Below, in pieces: positions 17,836-26,462 of a stretch of DNA of 64,000 bases (position 1 is the first letter of the stretch; every line of letters begins with the position of its first letter). The notes under the pieces are model-generated. The model was given only the letters and a program-made list of their open reading frames with translations, did no database searches and was not told the origin of the DNA. The stretch lies in contig JANYGW010000135.1 of NCBI GenBank assembly GCA_025359245.1, positions 1-64,000 of the forward strand. The letters run 5' to 3'. The position numbers were made by a program, and so were the translations under genes. Source of the stretch: Massilia sp. (GTDB lineage Bacteria; Pseudomonadota; Gammaproteobacteria; Burkholderiales; Burkholderiaceae_D).

Positions 17836-19617
17836 ATGCAAGCGATGCAGACAGTGGAACGCAGAATGGTGTCGCAACGGCGCCGCGACCTGAAAATTTT
17901 GCAGCCCGAGCCGAGCGAGGGCCCCGACAATGTCGACCGCATGCTGCACGCGATGATCAGCAGCGTGACGCAGGGCATGTCGCCGACCGGCCTGGCGCTG
18001 GCCTGGTGCGACTGGAGCATGCACCTGGCGCTGTCGCCGGGAAAATGGCAGCGTTTGCTGGAAAAGGCCTGGACCAAGGACTTGCGCTGGCTCGGCTTCG
18101 CCACCCGCAGCGCGCTCGGCATGCCGGCCGAGCCCTGCATCGAACCGCTGCCGCAAGACCGGCGCTTTCGCGGGCCCGGATGGCAGCAATGGCCGTTCAG
18201 CCTGTATCAGCAGGCCTTCCTGCTCAACCAGCAGTGGTGGCACAACGCCACCACCGGCATCGACGGCGTCTCCAACCACCACGAGCAGGTGCTCGCCTTC
18301 GCCGCGCGCCAGCGGCTCGACCTGGTGTCGCCCGTCAATTTCGTGGCCACCAATCCCGAGGTCATCGAGGCCACGCTGTCCGAGGCCGGCGCCAATTTCA
18401 TGCGCGGCGCGGTCAACCTGGTCGAAGACGGCGAGCGCCGCCTGGCCGGCCAGCCGCCGGCCGGCAGCGAGCAATTCCGGCCCGGCCACGAGGTCGCGCG
18501 CACGCCGGGCCAGGTGGTGTTCCGCAACCACCTGATCGAGCTGATCCAGTATGCCCCGAGCACTGCCAGCGTGCACGCCGAGCCGATGCTGATCGTGCCA
18601 GCCTGGATCATGAAGTACTACATCCTCGACCTGTCAGCCCACAACTCGCTGGTGCGCTACCTGGTCGAGCACGGCCATACGGTGTTCATGATTTCGTGGC
18701 ACAACCCGACCGAAGCCGACCGCGACCTCGGCATGGACGACTACCTGCACGACGGCGTCATGGCCGCGCTCGCCCAGGTGCACCAGCTGGTGCCCGGCCA
18801 CAAGATCAACGCGGCCGGCTACTGCCTGGGCGGCACCTTGCTGTCGATCGCGGCGGCGGCCATCGGCTGCGACCGGCACGGGCCGATCAACGCGATGACG
18901 CTGCTGGCCGCGCAAACCGACTTTTCCGAAGCGGGCGAACTGACCCTGTTCATCGACGAAAGCCAGATCGCCTGGCTGGAGGATCTGATGTGGCAGCAAG
19001 GCTACCTCGACAACCGCCAGATGGCCGGCGCCTTCCGCCTGCTGCGCAGCCACGACCTGGTGTGGTCGGTGGCGGTCAACCAGTACCTGCTGGGACGGCG
19101 CGCGCCGATGACCGACCTGATGGCCTGGAACGCCGACTCGACCCGCATGCCGTTCCAGATGCACAGCGACTATCTGCGCAAGCTGTTCCTCAACAACGAC
19201 CTGTTCTCGGGCCGCTACCGGGTCGACGACCGTCCGGTTGCGCTGGCCGACCTGCGCCTGCCGCTGTTCGCCGTCGCCACCATGGCCGACCACGTCTCGC
19301 CCTGGCGCTCGGTGCACAAGATCCATTTGCTGTCGCAGTGCGAGGTCGAGTTTGTGCTGACCAGCGGCGGCCACAACGCGGGCATCGTCAGCGAGCCCGG
19401 CCACAAAGGGCGGCACTACTACACGGCGGTCCACCCGCGCGGCGACTGCTACATCGATCCGGAGCGCTGGGTCGAAACGGCCGAAGAACACGATGGCTCA
19501 TGGTGGCCGGCTTGGGTGGCGTGGCTGGCGCGCGTCTCGAGCGGACGGCAGGTGCCGGCGCGCCAGGTCGGCCCCGGTTTATGCGCGGCGCCCGGCACGT
19601 ATGTGCTGGAGCGTTGA
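17836..19617 (+). CDS. phaC: Class I poly(3-hydroxyalkanoate) synthase
   Basis: 593 residues. Polymerises 3-hydroxyacyl-CoA into PHA storage granules. Has the PHB-polymerase N-terminal region, the lipase-like box GYCLGG with catalytic Cys330, Asp in ADHVSPW and His in SGGHNAGI. ATG 17836 has GGGAG at 5 bases; a TTG at 17788 would add 16 residues without a ribosome site. No phaA, phaB or phaP lies beside it, so it may be a second or dispersed PHA synthase. Divergent from a stress-protein gene. Confidence 0.93.
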   Translation: MQAMQTVERRMVSQRRRDLKILQPEPSEGPDNVDRMLHAMISSVTQGMSPTGLALAWCDWSMHLALSPGKWQRLLEKAWTKDLRWLGFATRSALGMPAEPCIEPLPQDRRFRGPGWQQWPFSLYQQAFLLNQQWWHNATTGIDGVSNHHEQVLAFAARQRLDLVSPVNFVATNPEVIEATLSEAGANFMRGAVNLVEDGERRLAGQPPAGSEQFRPGHEVARTPGQVVFRNHLIELIQYAPSTASVHAEPMLIVPAWIMKYYILDLSAHNSLVRYLVEHGHTVFMISWHNPTEADRDLGMDDYLHDGVMAALAQVHQLVPGHKINAAGYCLGGTLLSIAAAAIGCDRHGPINAMTLLAAQTDFSEAGELTLFIDESQIAWLEDLMWQQGYLDNRQMAGAFRLLRSHDLVWSVAVNQYLLGRRAPMTDLMAWNADSTRMPFQMHSDYLRKLFLNNDLFSGRYRVDDRPVALADLRLPLFAVATMADHVSPWRSVHKIHLLSQCEVEFVLTSGGHNAGIVSEPGHKGRHYYTAVHPRGDCYIDPERWVETAEEHDGSWWPAWVAWLARVSSGRQVPARQVGPGLCAAPGTYVLER

Positions 19618-19625
19618 GCGGGCCG

Positions 19626-20072
19626 CTATTCCCAGGCCAGCGACAGCAGCAGCTGGCCCATGCGCGGCCAGCACAGCGCGCCCAGCTCGGACCTCGCCGC
19701 CCAGCGAAAGCCGTCGGTCTCGGGCACCGGCCGGCCGCTGACCGGATGGGCGAAAAAGCTGGTGCAGGCGAGCCGCTCGAGCTGGCCCAGCTCATCGCCG
19801 ACCCGCACCCGGTACAGGTGCAAGCGCTTGTCGCGCCGGTAGGCAAAGCCGCCCAGGTCCTCGAAGCGCGCCGCGTCGAACACGACCCCTGCTTCCTCGA
19901 ACAGCTCGCGCATGGCCGCCTGCAGCGTGCTTTCGCCGGCATCCTGCATGCCTTTCGGGATATCCCACTTGGCAGTATCGGTCACGTGGCACAGCAGCAG
20001 CTGGCCGGCCGGATTGACCACCAGCGTGCCGCACGAGACGGGCAAGGGAACAAGCTTGTTCTGTTGACTCAT
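19626..20072 (-). CDS. NUDIX hydrolase
   Basis: 148 residues from ATG 20072. A complete Nudix box at 41-63: GMQDAGE, seven residues, then RELFEEAGV. These enzymes hydrolyse nucleoside diphosphates linked to another group using Mg2+; substrate unknown. A longer in-frame version to 20210 exists but has no better start and would add residues atypical of the family. Convergent with phaC, whose stop is 8 bases away. Confidence 0.88.
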   Translation of the reverse strand: MSQQNKLVPLPVSCGTLVVNPAGQLLLCHVTDTAKWDIPKGMQDAGESTLQAAMRELFEEAGVVFDAARFEDLGGFAYRRDKRLHLYRVRVGDELGQLERLACTSFFAHPVSGRPVPETDGFRWAARSELGALCWPRMGQLLLSLAWE

Positions 20073-20203
20073 GGTTCCATGATGCGCGCCCGGGCCCGTT
20101 TTGCCAAGCCAGCGCGCTGCCTGGCGGAACATGCAGCCGCGCCCGGTTCGGTATATATTGAGCCATGGCGCCCCACATGACGCCTGTCCTGCGGAGGTCC
20201 ACG

Positions 20204-20581
20204 ATGCCACACAGCCCAGATCCCGATCCGCTTCCTGCCGCGCAGGGCAGCCAGGGTGCGCCGGAGCTGCCCTTCCTGACGCTGTGGTATCGCTTCCTGT
20301 TCTTCGGCTGGCTGTTCCGCGACCTCAATGCCACGCGCGACCTGTACGAACGCCACGCCGCGCTGCAGCACAATCTGCGCATGTGCCGCTACCTGCCCAC
20401 TTATCTGCGGCGCTGGTCGTTCCTGACGTTTTTCGACTTCGGCCTGGGCTGCCTGTTCGAACGCGCCATGCAGGCCAGCCTGCTGTCGGCCTGGTTCTTC
20501 ACCTGGTCGTGCGTGACGCTGACCGGCATGGTCGTCATTTCGGTGGCCTGGGCGCTGCTGGCCAACGCCCGCCTCAATTAG
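20204..20581 (+). CDS. Small membrane-associated protein of unknown function
   Basis: 125 residues. ATG 20204 has GGAGG at 6 bases. Aromatic-rich (LTLWYRFLFFGWLFRDLN, RRWSFLTFFDFGLGC) with one clear transmembrane helix near the C-terminus (FFTWSCVTLTGMVVISVAWALL). Family not recognised. Its stop overlaps the end of the convergent DUF2863-like gene by 8 bases. Confidence 0.65.
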   Translation: MPHSPDPDPLPAAQGSQGAPELPFLTLWYRFLFFGWLFRDLNATRDLYERHAALQHNLRMCRYLPTYLRRWSFLTFFDFGLGCLFERAMQASLLSAWFFTWSCVTLTGMVVISVAWALLANARLN

Positions 20582-21794
20582 TGACGGCGGCCGGCCCCGT
20601 ATAGGACTGCACTTCCAGCGGCCGGCCGTCCTTGTCGAAACGCAGCGCCACCGACACCGTGTTGATCCCTAACGTGCCGAGCGCATCGCAGACGTCGTCG
20701 ACTTCGGTCTGCAGGTCGGCCGCCAGGTCGAGCAGCTTTTCCGAATAGGCCAGCTGGACGCCGTCGGCGCCCACCAGGCTCACGCGCAACACCATCATGT
20801 CGTCGACATCGGCCGGGCCCACCACCGCCGACGCCGATCCGCCGTGCGCCTGCAGCGCGGCGCCCAGTTCGGTAATCATGCACAGCATGCCCAGCTCTTC
20901 CATGCCCTGCTCGCGCGCGCCGAAAAACAGGTCCTGGTACAGGAAGTGCAATTGCAGCGCGGCGGGATCGGCCGCCAGGCAGCGCTGCACCAGCGGACCG
21001 GCGTGCGCGGTCCAGGCCCGGTAGCGCGCCATGCGCTGTTCAAAATAAGCGTCGGCCTCGGCCTCGCCGGCCGGCACCTGGTAGAAAGGGTCGTCGGCCC
21101 GCTTCAGCGCGAAGCCGAGCAGGAAGCGCAGCTCGAGCGCCTTGTCGCCTTCTTCGAAGCCGGACGGCGCCCAGCCCACGATGCTGCGCTCGAGCGCCGG
21201 CGCGGCCACCAGCTTCTTGTCCGTCATCGCCGCGGCGGCATCGCGCGCCATGTCGCTCAGGTCGCTGAAACTGATGCGGTACGCTTCGTCGGCGTCGTAG
21301 GCGTGGCTGATCAGCACCACCTTGGCGCGCGGGCTTTCGAGCCCGCCTTCCTTGATGCTCTCGACCAGCGCGGCAAAGGCATCGCCATCCTGGAAGCCCT
21401 CGGCCTCCTTCAGTCCGCCGACGCTGTGCACAAACAGCGGCACGGCGAAGGCCGTCACCTCCATCGGCTGACCGCCTTCCTTGTGCAGCAGGACGGTGGC
21501 GGCGGCTTCCTCGATCTGGCTGCGCACGAACTGGTAGGCGCCGACATCGGTGTAGCGCGCCCGTTCGATCGCGCCGTACAGCACCTCGTCATTCTTCTTG
21601 CGCAGCGCATTGCGCAGCAGCTTGTTGAATTCGTCCTGCTTCGGCGCCAGCAAAGCCATGTCCTCTTCTTCGGCGTGCTCCTGTTCGGCCAGCTCCAGCC
21701 CGAGATCGGCCAGCTTCTGGGCCAGCACATCGTTGTCTTCGACCGGTGCGGCGGCGCTCGGTTTGCGGGGGACGGGGCGTTTGTTCTTGGGCAT
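20574..21794 (-). CDS. DUF2863-like protein
   Basis: 406 residues, soluble. Lys/Pro-rich start, acidic helix (LAEQEHAEEEDMALL), then a long conserved body (EVTAFAVPLFVHSVGGL, VVLISHAYDADEAYRISFSDL, ERSIVGWAPSGF, ELRFLLGFALKRADDPFYQ). From memory this matches the DUF2863 family of Burkholderiales; the assignment needs a profile search. No catalytic motif is evident. It is divergent from the purine permease with 98 bases between starts. Confidence 0.7.
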   Translation of the reverse strand: MPKNKRPVPRKPSAAAPVEDNDVLAQKLADLGLELAEQEHAEEEDMALLAPKQDEFNKLLRNALRKKNDEVLYGAIERARYTDVGAYQFVRSQIEEAAATVLLHKEGGQPMEVTAFAVPLFVHSVGGLKEAEGFQDGDAFAALVESIKEGGLESPRAKVVLISHAYDADEAYRISFSDLSDMARDAAAAMTDKKLVAAPALERSIVGWAPSGFEEGDKALELRFLLGFALKRADDPFYQVPAGEAEADAYFEQRMARYRAWTAHAGPLVQRCLAADPAALQLHFLYQDLFFGAREQGMEELGMLCMITELGAALQAHGGSASAVVGPADVDDMMVLRVSLVGADGVQLAYSEKLLDLAADLQTEVDDVCDALGTLGINTVSVALRFDKDGRPLEVQSYTGPAAVTN

Positions 21795-21855
21795 GGGGGC
21801 GGTCGCGAAGGATGGAAGTCCCCCATGGTAGCAAATCGCGCTGCAATCGTGCGCT

Positions 21856-21861
21856 TATAAT
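21856..21861 (+). promoter_or_regulatory. Perfect -10 box (TATAAT) before the purine permease
   Basis: TATAAT lies 31 bases before ATG 21893, predicting a ~24-base leader. No good -35 hexamer is seen at 16-18 bases, so it may need an activator. The space before it is shared with the divergent DUF2863-like gene. Confidence 0.45.
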
Positions 21862-21892
21862 GGTTTCCCGACTCTTCCATTTCGGATCCGCG

Positions 21893-23185
21893 ATGCTCAA
21901 CCGATTCTTCAAGCTCGACGACAACGGCACCGACGTGCGCACCGAACTGGTGGCCGGCCTGACCACCTTCCTGACGATGGCCTATATTATCTTCGTCAAT
22001 CCGGCCATCCTGGGCGACGCCGGCATGCCCAAGACGGCCGTGTTCGTGGCCACCTGCCTGGCCGCCGCGCTCGGCACGGCGATCATGGGCCTGTATGCCA
22101 ACTATCCGATCGGCATGGCGCCCGGCATGGGCCTGAACGCGTATTTTGCCTACGCCGTGGTGCTTGGCATGGGCATACCGTGGCAGTCGGCGCTGGGGGC
22201 GGTGTTCGTGTCGGGCTGCTTGTTCCTGCTGGTGAGCCTGCTGGGCCTGCGCGAAATGATCGTCAACGGCATCCCGCCGGCGCTGCGCAACGCGATCACG
22301 GTCGGCATCGGGCTGTTCCTGGCGCTGATCGCCCTCAAGAGCGCGGGCCTGGTCAAGGCCCATCCGGCCACCATGGTCACCGCCGGCGACCTGCGCCAGG
22401 CGCCGGCCCTGATGGCCATCGCCGGCTTCTTGCTGATCGTGGTGCTCGACCGGCTCAAGGTCAAGGGCGCGATCCTGATCGGCATCGCGACCGTGACGGT
22501 GCTGAGCTTTTTCTTCGGTGGCAACAAGTTCGCCGGCCTGGTCGCGCTGCCGCCATCGATCGCGCCGACCTTGCTCCAGCTCGACGTCCAGGGCGCGCTG
22601 TCGTCCGGTTTCCTCAACGTGGTGCTGGTGTTCTTCCTGGTCGAGCTGTTCGACGCCACCGGCACCCTGATGGGCGTGGCCAGCCGCGCCGGCCTGCTGG
22701 TGCAGGGCAAGATGGAACGCCTGAACAAGGCGCTGCTGGCCGACAGCTGCGCGATCGTGGCCGGTTCGCTGCTGGGCACCTCCAGCACCACCGCCTACAT
22801 CGAAAGCGCGGCCGGGGTCCAGGCCGGCGGGCGCACCGGGCTGACCGCGCTGGTGGTGGCGCTGCTGTTCCTGGCCTGCCTGTTCATCGCGCCGCTGGCC
22901 GGCGTGGTGCCGGCCTATGCGACCGCGCCGGCCCTGCTGTTCGTGGCCTGCCTGATGCTGCGCGAACTGGGCGAAATCGACTGGAGCGAAACCACCGACA
23001 GCGTGCCGGCCGCGATCACGGCGATGGTGATCCCGTTCACCTACTCGATCGCACACGGCATCGCGTTCGGCTTCATCACCTACGCGGCCCTGAAGCTGCT
23101 GACCGGACGCGCGCGCAGCGTGGCGCCGGTGGTGTGGGTGATCGCGGCGGCCTTCCTGTTCAAGTACGCGTGGATCGGTAGCTAA
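21893..23185 (+). CDS. NCS2-type purine permease (AzgA / guanine-hypoxanthine permease group)
   Basis: 430 residues, about 12 transmembrane helices. Family signatures: opening LNRFFKLDDNGTDVRTELVAG, GMAPGMGLNAYFAY in helix 3, and VELFDATGTLMGVA. Proteins of this branch (AzgA, GhxP/AdeP-like) carry hypoxanthine, guanine or adenine with H+. ATG 21893 gives the canonical start; the ribosome site is weak (GGA at 8 bases). Monocistronic. Confidence 0.93.
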   Translation: MLNRFFKLDDNGTDVRTELVAGLTTFLTMAYIIFVNPAILGDAGMPKTAVFVATCLAAALGTAIMGLYANYPIGMAPGMGLNAYFAYAVVLGMGIPWQSALGAVFVSGCLFLLVSLLGLREMIVNGIPPALRNAITVGIGLFLALIALKSAGLVKAHPATMVTAGDLRQAPALMAIAGFLLIVVLDRLKVKGAILIGIATVTVLSFFFGGNKFAGLVALPPSIAPTLLQLDVQGALSSGFLNVVLVFFLVELFDATGTLMGVASRAGLLVQGKMERLNKALLADSCAIVAGSLLGTSSTTAYIESAAGVQAGGRTGLTALVVALLFLACLFIAPLAGVVPAYATAPALLFVACLMLRELGEIDWSETTDSVPAAITAMVIPFTYSIAHGIAFGFITYAALKLLTGRARSVAPVVWVIAAAFLFKYAWIGS

Positions 23186-23201
23186 ACGTCAATACGCTGG
23201 A

Positions 23202-23218
23202 CAAGCGCGGCGCGCTTG
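23202..23218. terminator. Short stem-loop after the purine permease
   Basis: CAAGCGC-GGC-GCGCTTG, a perfect 7-bp stem with a 3-base loop, 17 bases past the permease stop. No U-run follows, so intrinsic termination is uncertain. Confidence 0.4.
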
Positions 23219-23226
23219 CGTACACT

Positions 23227-23250
23227 TGTTGCATTATGAAAATTGCAACA
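23227..23250. promoter_or_regulatory. Dyad TGTTGCA-N10-TGCAACA before the CPBP protease
   Basis: Perfect 7-bp arms at 23227-23233 and 23244-23250, ending 7 bases before the start codon at 23258. The position fits an operator over the promoter/leader or an RNA hairpin hiding the ribosome site, which is otherwise hard to find here. Confidence 0.4.
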
Positions 23251-23257
23251 TTAATCC

Positions 23258-24010
23258 ATGAGAAGCATTGACCTCAAGCCCGCGCTGCGCGGGCGCAGCC
23301 CCGGCATCGGCGCCCTGGCCTTTCTGCTCAGTGCGCTTTTCCTGGCCGTGCGCGCCTTTGCGATGCTCGGCCCGCCCGGCGCGCGCGGCCTGTTCCTGCT
23401 GATGTGCGTGGCCATGATCGCCCTGCCGTGGATACTGCTCAGTCCGCACGGGCGCTACCAGATCGGGCTCAAGTTCCCCACCAGCGCAGGCTATTTCGGC
23501 ATTGCGCTGGTGATCGGCGCCGCGGCCGCCAGCCTGTGCTTCGTGCTCGGCGTGCTGCTGTATGGCAGCTCGGCCGAGAACTGGTTCATCAGCGTCGCGC
23601 GCAGCTACCACACGCAGCCGACGCCAGGCTTCACGATGCTGCAGCTGCACCTGACCTTCACCATCGTGGCCTGCCTGTTCAGCCCAATCGGAGAAGAACT
23701 GTTCTTCCGCGGCTTTTTGCAAAAGGTGCTGGAACAGCGCCTGTCGGTGCGCGCCAGCACCCATCTGGAAGCGGGCCTGTTTGCCGTGGTCCACCTGTGC
23801 CACCATGGCGTGCTGGTGACCGCGGCCGGGCTGGCCCTGCTGCCGGCCTCCGGTGCGCTGTGGGTGCTGCTGATGTTCGCGCTGGCCTGGACCTTGGCCT
23901 GGCTGCGCCGCGCCAGCGATTCGGTGCTGCCGGCCGTGCTGGCGCACGCAGCCTTCAACGCGACCATGAACGGTTTCATTTTCGCCTTCCTGTGGACGCT
24001 GGAAAAATAA
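23258..24010 (+). CDS. CPBP-family intramembrane metalloprotease
   Basis: 250 residues with about seven hydrophobic segments. The motifs of CAAX-protease/bacteriocin-processing (Abi) enzymes are present: GEELFFRGF with EExxxR at 146-151, a His in LFAVVHLCHH, and HAAFNATMN near the end. Substrate unknown; family members act in immunity to bacteriocins or protein maturation. ATG 23258 has little ribosome site and is preceded by a 24-base dyad. Confidence 0.85.
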   Translation: MRSIDLKPALRGRSPGIGALAFLLSALFLAVRAFAMLGPPGARGLFLLMCVAMIALPWILLSPHGRYQIGLKFPTSAGYFGIALVIGAAAASLCFVLGVLLYGSSAENWFISVARSYHTQPTPGFTMLQLHLTFTIVACLFSPIGEELFFRGFLQKVLEQRLSVRASTHLEAGLFAVVHLCHHGVLVTAAGLALLPASGALWVLLMFALAWTLAWLRRASDSVLPAVLAHAAFNATMNGFIFAFLWTLEK

Positions 24011-24095
24011 TGGTGAAACGACAGCGTGTGGTAACGAACAGATAAGACGCGGGAAAGTGGACACACTGGGGGTAATCACTCACCGGAGCTCCACC

Positions 24096-24485
24096 ATGAA
24101 CCATTCCACGCATACACCGCTGCTGGCCAGCCTCTTGTTCCTGTCCAGCATGCTGTTCGTGTCGACCGCTCATGCTGCCACCGACATCAACAAATGCGTG
24201 GCGGCCTCCGGCCAGGTGACGCTGACCGACGAAGTGTGCCCGGGTGATAGCCAGACGGTCAAGGTCAGCAACGGCCTGTCCGACAGCGCCCTCGCTGCCG
24301 CCCCGCAGCGCAGCGGCGCCGCACAGTACAAGATGGCGCACGCGCCGGCGCGCCTTGCCGCGCGCGACAACCTGCCCGCGCGCGGCCTGGCGCTCGATGT
24401 CATGACGCTGAAAACCGCACGCGCCAATATGCACCTGTTCGACGCCACCCCGCAGCGTTCGCAAAGGCTGGCCAGCCTGCAGTAG
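24096..24485 (+). CDS. Small secreted protein, DUF4124-like
   Basis: 129 residues. ATG 24096 has GGAG at 7 bases and begins a signal peptide cut after STAHA. The mature start, INKCVAASGQVTLTDEVCPGDSQT, resembles the two-Cys DUF4124 motif of short periplasmic proteins. The rest is low-complexity Ala/Arg-rich. Function unknown. Confidence 0.65.
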   Translation: MNHSTHTPLLASLLFLSSMLFVSTAHAATDINKCVAASGQVTLTDEVCPGDSQTVKVSNGLSDSALAAAPQRSGAAQYKMAHAPARLAARDNLPARGLALDVMTLKTARANMHLFDATPQRSQRLASLQ

Positions 24486-24555
24486 GCTGCCGGGAGCGCG
24501 CACGAAACGATACGCCCCCAGATCGGCTGCATCGCTGTGGTAGGCTGGCAGCCAT

Positions 24556-25008
24556 ATGCCCGACCTCAGCGACGACCTCCAGACAGAAATCGCACGACTG
24601 TGCGCGCAAGGCGACCTCCACGCCGACTGCGCGCGCTTTGCCGATGCGCTGCAAGCCTACTGGATGGCGTGGGACTTGCTGCCCGAACCGAAGCTCGACT
24701 GCGACAGCGCCACCTGGATCCTGGCCGCCGTCGGCGACGCCAATTTCCTCGGCGGCGATTACGTGGCCGGACGCGACAACCTGTCGACCGTCATGCACTG
24801 TCCGGGCGCCATCGGCATTCCCTTCCTCCATCTGCGCCTCGGGCAATGCCAGTTCGAACTGGGCGAGCGGGAACGCGCGGTCGACGAACTGCTGCGCGCC
24901 TACCTGGGCGGCGGCGCCAGCCTGTTCGATGACGAAGACCCCAAATACCTGGCCTGCCTGCCCGCCGGCGTGGCTGCCAGGCCGAAAAACTGGCAATTCT
25001 GGAAGTAG
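24556..25008 (+). CDS. Small TPR-like protein of unknown function
   Basis: 150 residues, soluble, acidic. The helical pattern (ADALQAYWMAWDLLPEPK, LRLGQCQFELGERERAVDELLRAY) indicates two to three tetratricopeptide-like repeats. Proteins of this size and type sometimes act as immunity or adaptor proteins, but no toxin gene is visible next to it. ATG 24556 lacks a strong ribosome site. Confidence 0.65.
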   Translation: MPDLSDDLQTEIARLCAQGDLHADCARFADALQAYWMAWDLLPEPKLDCDSATWILAAVGDANFLGGDYVAGRDNLSTVMHCPGAIGIPFLHLRLGQCQFELGERERAVDELLRAYLGGGASLFDDEDPKYLACLPAGVAARPKNWQFWK

Positions 25009-25111
25009 CCAGTGGCCGGTGAATCGTGCCCGCCACAAATGAGCGCAGCACTGTATGATTGGCGTCGATGAAGGCGCTCCAGCCTTCCCGATTACCGACC
25101 TGGATGTCGCT

Positions 25112-25567
25112 ATGGCCGAACTGACTTTCGAAACGCGCGAGGCGCTCCTGACGCTGGAGCAGAACGGCAATGAAGACGACATGCCCGTCATTTCGCTCAC
25201 GCTGCTGCTGTCGACCGGTCCGACGGTGTACATCTCGAATGGGCAAACGCTGCAGGATGTCAGCTGGACCATGCTGGTGCGCCAGCTGCAGGCCGGCACC
25301 GACAACGCCGGGCGCGAACCGGGTTCGCTGACCTACACCAGCAGCGACGACAATGGCGAATGCCTGGTCTTGATCAACCAGTCGGCGGACCGCTTCCAGA
25401 CCATCGTCGACATGTTCAAGGGCGGACACGCGTCCGAAATCACCATCGTCACCGACGGCATGGAGTCGCGCGACGACTACAGCAGCGCATGGAACACCGA
25501 CCTGGCGCCGCGCCTCAATGTGCTGCGCGTGAGCTTCGAGTTTCCGCTGCCGCAAAGCGAAGCATAA
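25112..25567 (+). CDS. Hypothetical protein
   Basis: 151 residues from ATG 25112 (MAELTFETREALLTLEQNG). An in-frame ATG at 25055 would add 19 residues, and neither start has a strong ribosome site. No signal peptide or membrane segment, and no family recognised. The sequence has mixed alpha/beta character (ITIVTDGMESRDDYSSAW). It follows the TPR-like gene and may be cotranscribed. Confidence 0.55.
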   Translation: MAELTFETREALLTLEQNGNEDDMPVISLTLLLSTGPTVYISNGQTLQDVSWTMLVRQLQAGTDNAGREPGSLTYTSSDDNGECLVLINQSADRFQTIVDMFKGGHASEITIVTDGMESRDDYSSAWNTDLAPRLNVLRVSFEFPLPQSEA

Positions 25568-25571
25568 GCCG

Positions 25572-26459
25572 CTAGGCGGCGATCGTGATGCAGTTGCGCC
25601 CGTTCTGCTTGGCGCGGTGCAGCGCGTCGTCGGCCCGCTGCAGCAAGTCGCCCAGCTTGGCCGCTTCGTCGACCGCCAGCGAGGCCACGCCGATACTTAC
25701 GGTCACGCTGATTTCCCCGGTCGTCGTCATGACCGGCACGTCGGCCACGGCCGCGCGCATCCGTTCGGCCACTTCCAGCGCCCCCTGGACGCCGCAATTG
25801 GGCAGCACGCCCAGCAGTTCCTCGCCGCCGTAGCGGCCGAACGAATCGTAGGGCCGCAAGGTCGCCCCCATGCGGCGCGTCAGTTCGCGCAGCACCTCGT
25901 CGCCGGCCTGGTGGCCGTGACTGTCGTTGAGCATTCTGAAATGGTCCAGGTCGCACAGGATGACCGACACCGCGTGATGGGTCCGGGCCTGGCGCGCCAG
26001 TTCCTTTTGCAGCATTTCGACGATGGTGCTGCGGTTGTAGATGCCGGTCAGCGCATCCCGGCTTTCCCTGAAGCGCAGCTTTTCTTCGAGTTCGGCGATG
26101 CGGCGCCCGGCGCGTACCCGCACCCGCAGCTGTTCCGGGCTGAAGGGCTTGGCCAGGTAGTCGTCGGTGCCGCCGTCGATGGCCGCGGCCACGAAAGTGG
26201 CATCGGCGTGGGCCGCGAGCAGGATCAGGTAGACATAGCGCTCGGTGACGCTGTCGCGCACGGCGCGGCACAGGGCGGTGCCATCCTCGCCGGCCAGCAG
26301 CGAGTCGACAATCGCCAGCGCGGGGCCGTCCGGCTCGCGCAACAGCGCCAGCGCCTCGGCGCCGTCGGCGGCAGTGACGACCTCGAAACCCCATTCGCGC
26401 AGCATGTCCTGCAGGTAGAGGATGGACAGCGGGTCGTCGTCGGCGATGAGGACCTTCAT
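25572..26459 (-). CDS. Response regulator with GGDEF domain (WspR/PleD-type)
   Basis: 295 residues. Receiver domain (1-~118) with acidic pocket DDD, phospho-accepting Asp52 in IVDSLLAGEDG and Lys104 in AKPF, then a GGDEF domain. The active-site loop reads GGEEL (211-215) instead of GGEEF, and inhibitory-site RPYD is at 202-205. GGEEL is a conservative change, so activity is likely but not certain. Starts 3 bases after the M20 peptidase stop, so the two are probably one operon. No cognate kinase is adjacent. Confidence 0.9.
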   Translation of the reverse strand: MKVLIADDDPLSILYLQDMLREWGFEVVTAADGAEALALLREPDGPALAIVDSLLAGEDGTALCRAVRDSVTERYVYLILLAAHADATFVAAAIDGGTDDYLAKPFSPEQLRVRVRAGRRIAELEEKLRFRESRDALTGIYNRSTIVEMLQKELARQARTHHAVSVILCDLDHFRMLNDSHGHQAGDEVLRELTRRMGATLRPYDSFGRYGGEELLGVLPNCGVQGALEVAERMRAAVADVPVMTTTGEISVTVSIGVASLAVDEAAKLGDLLQRADDALHRAKQNGRNCITIAA

Positions 26460-26462
26460 CGC

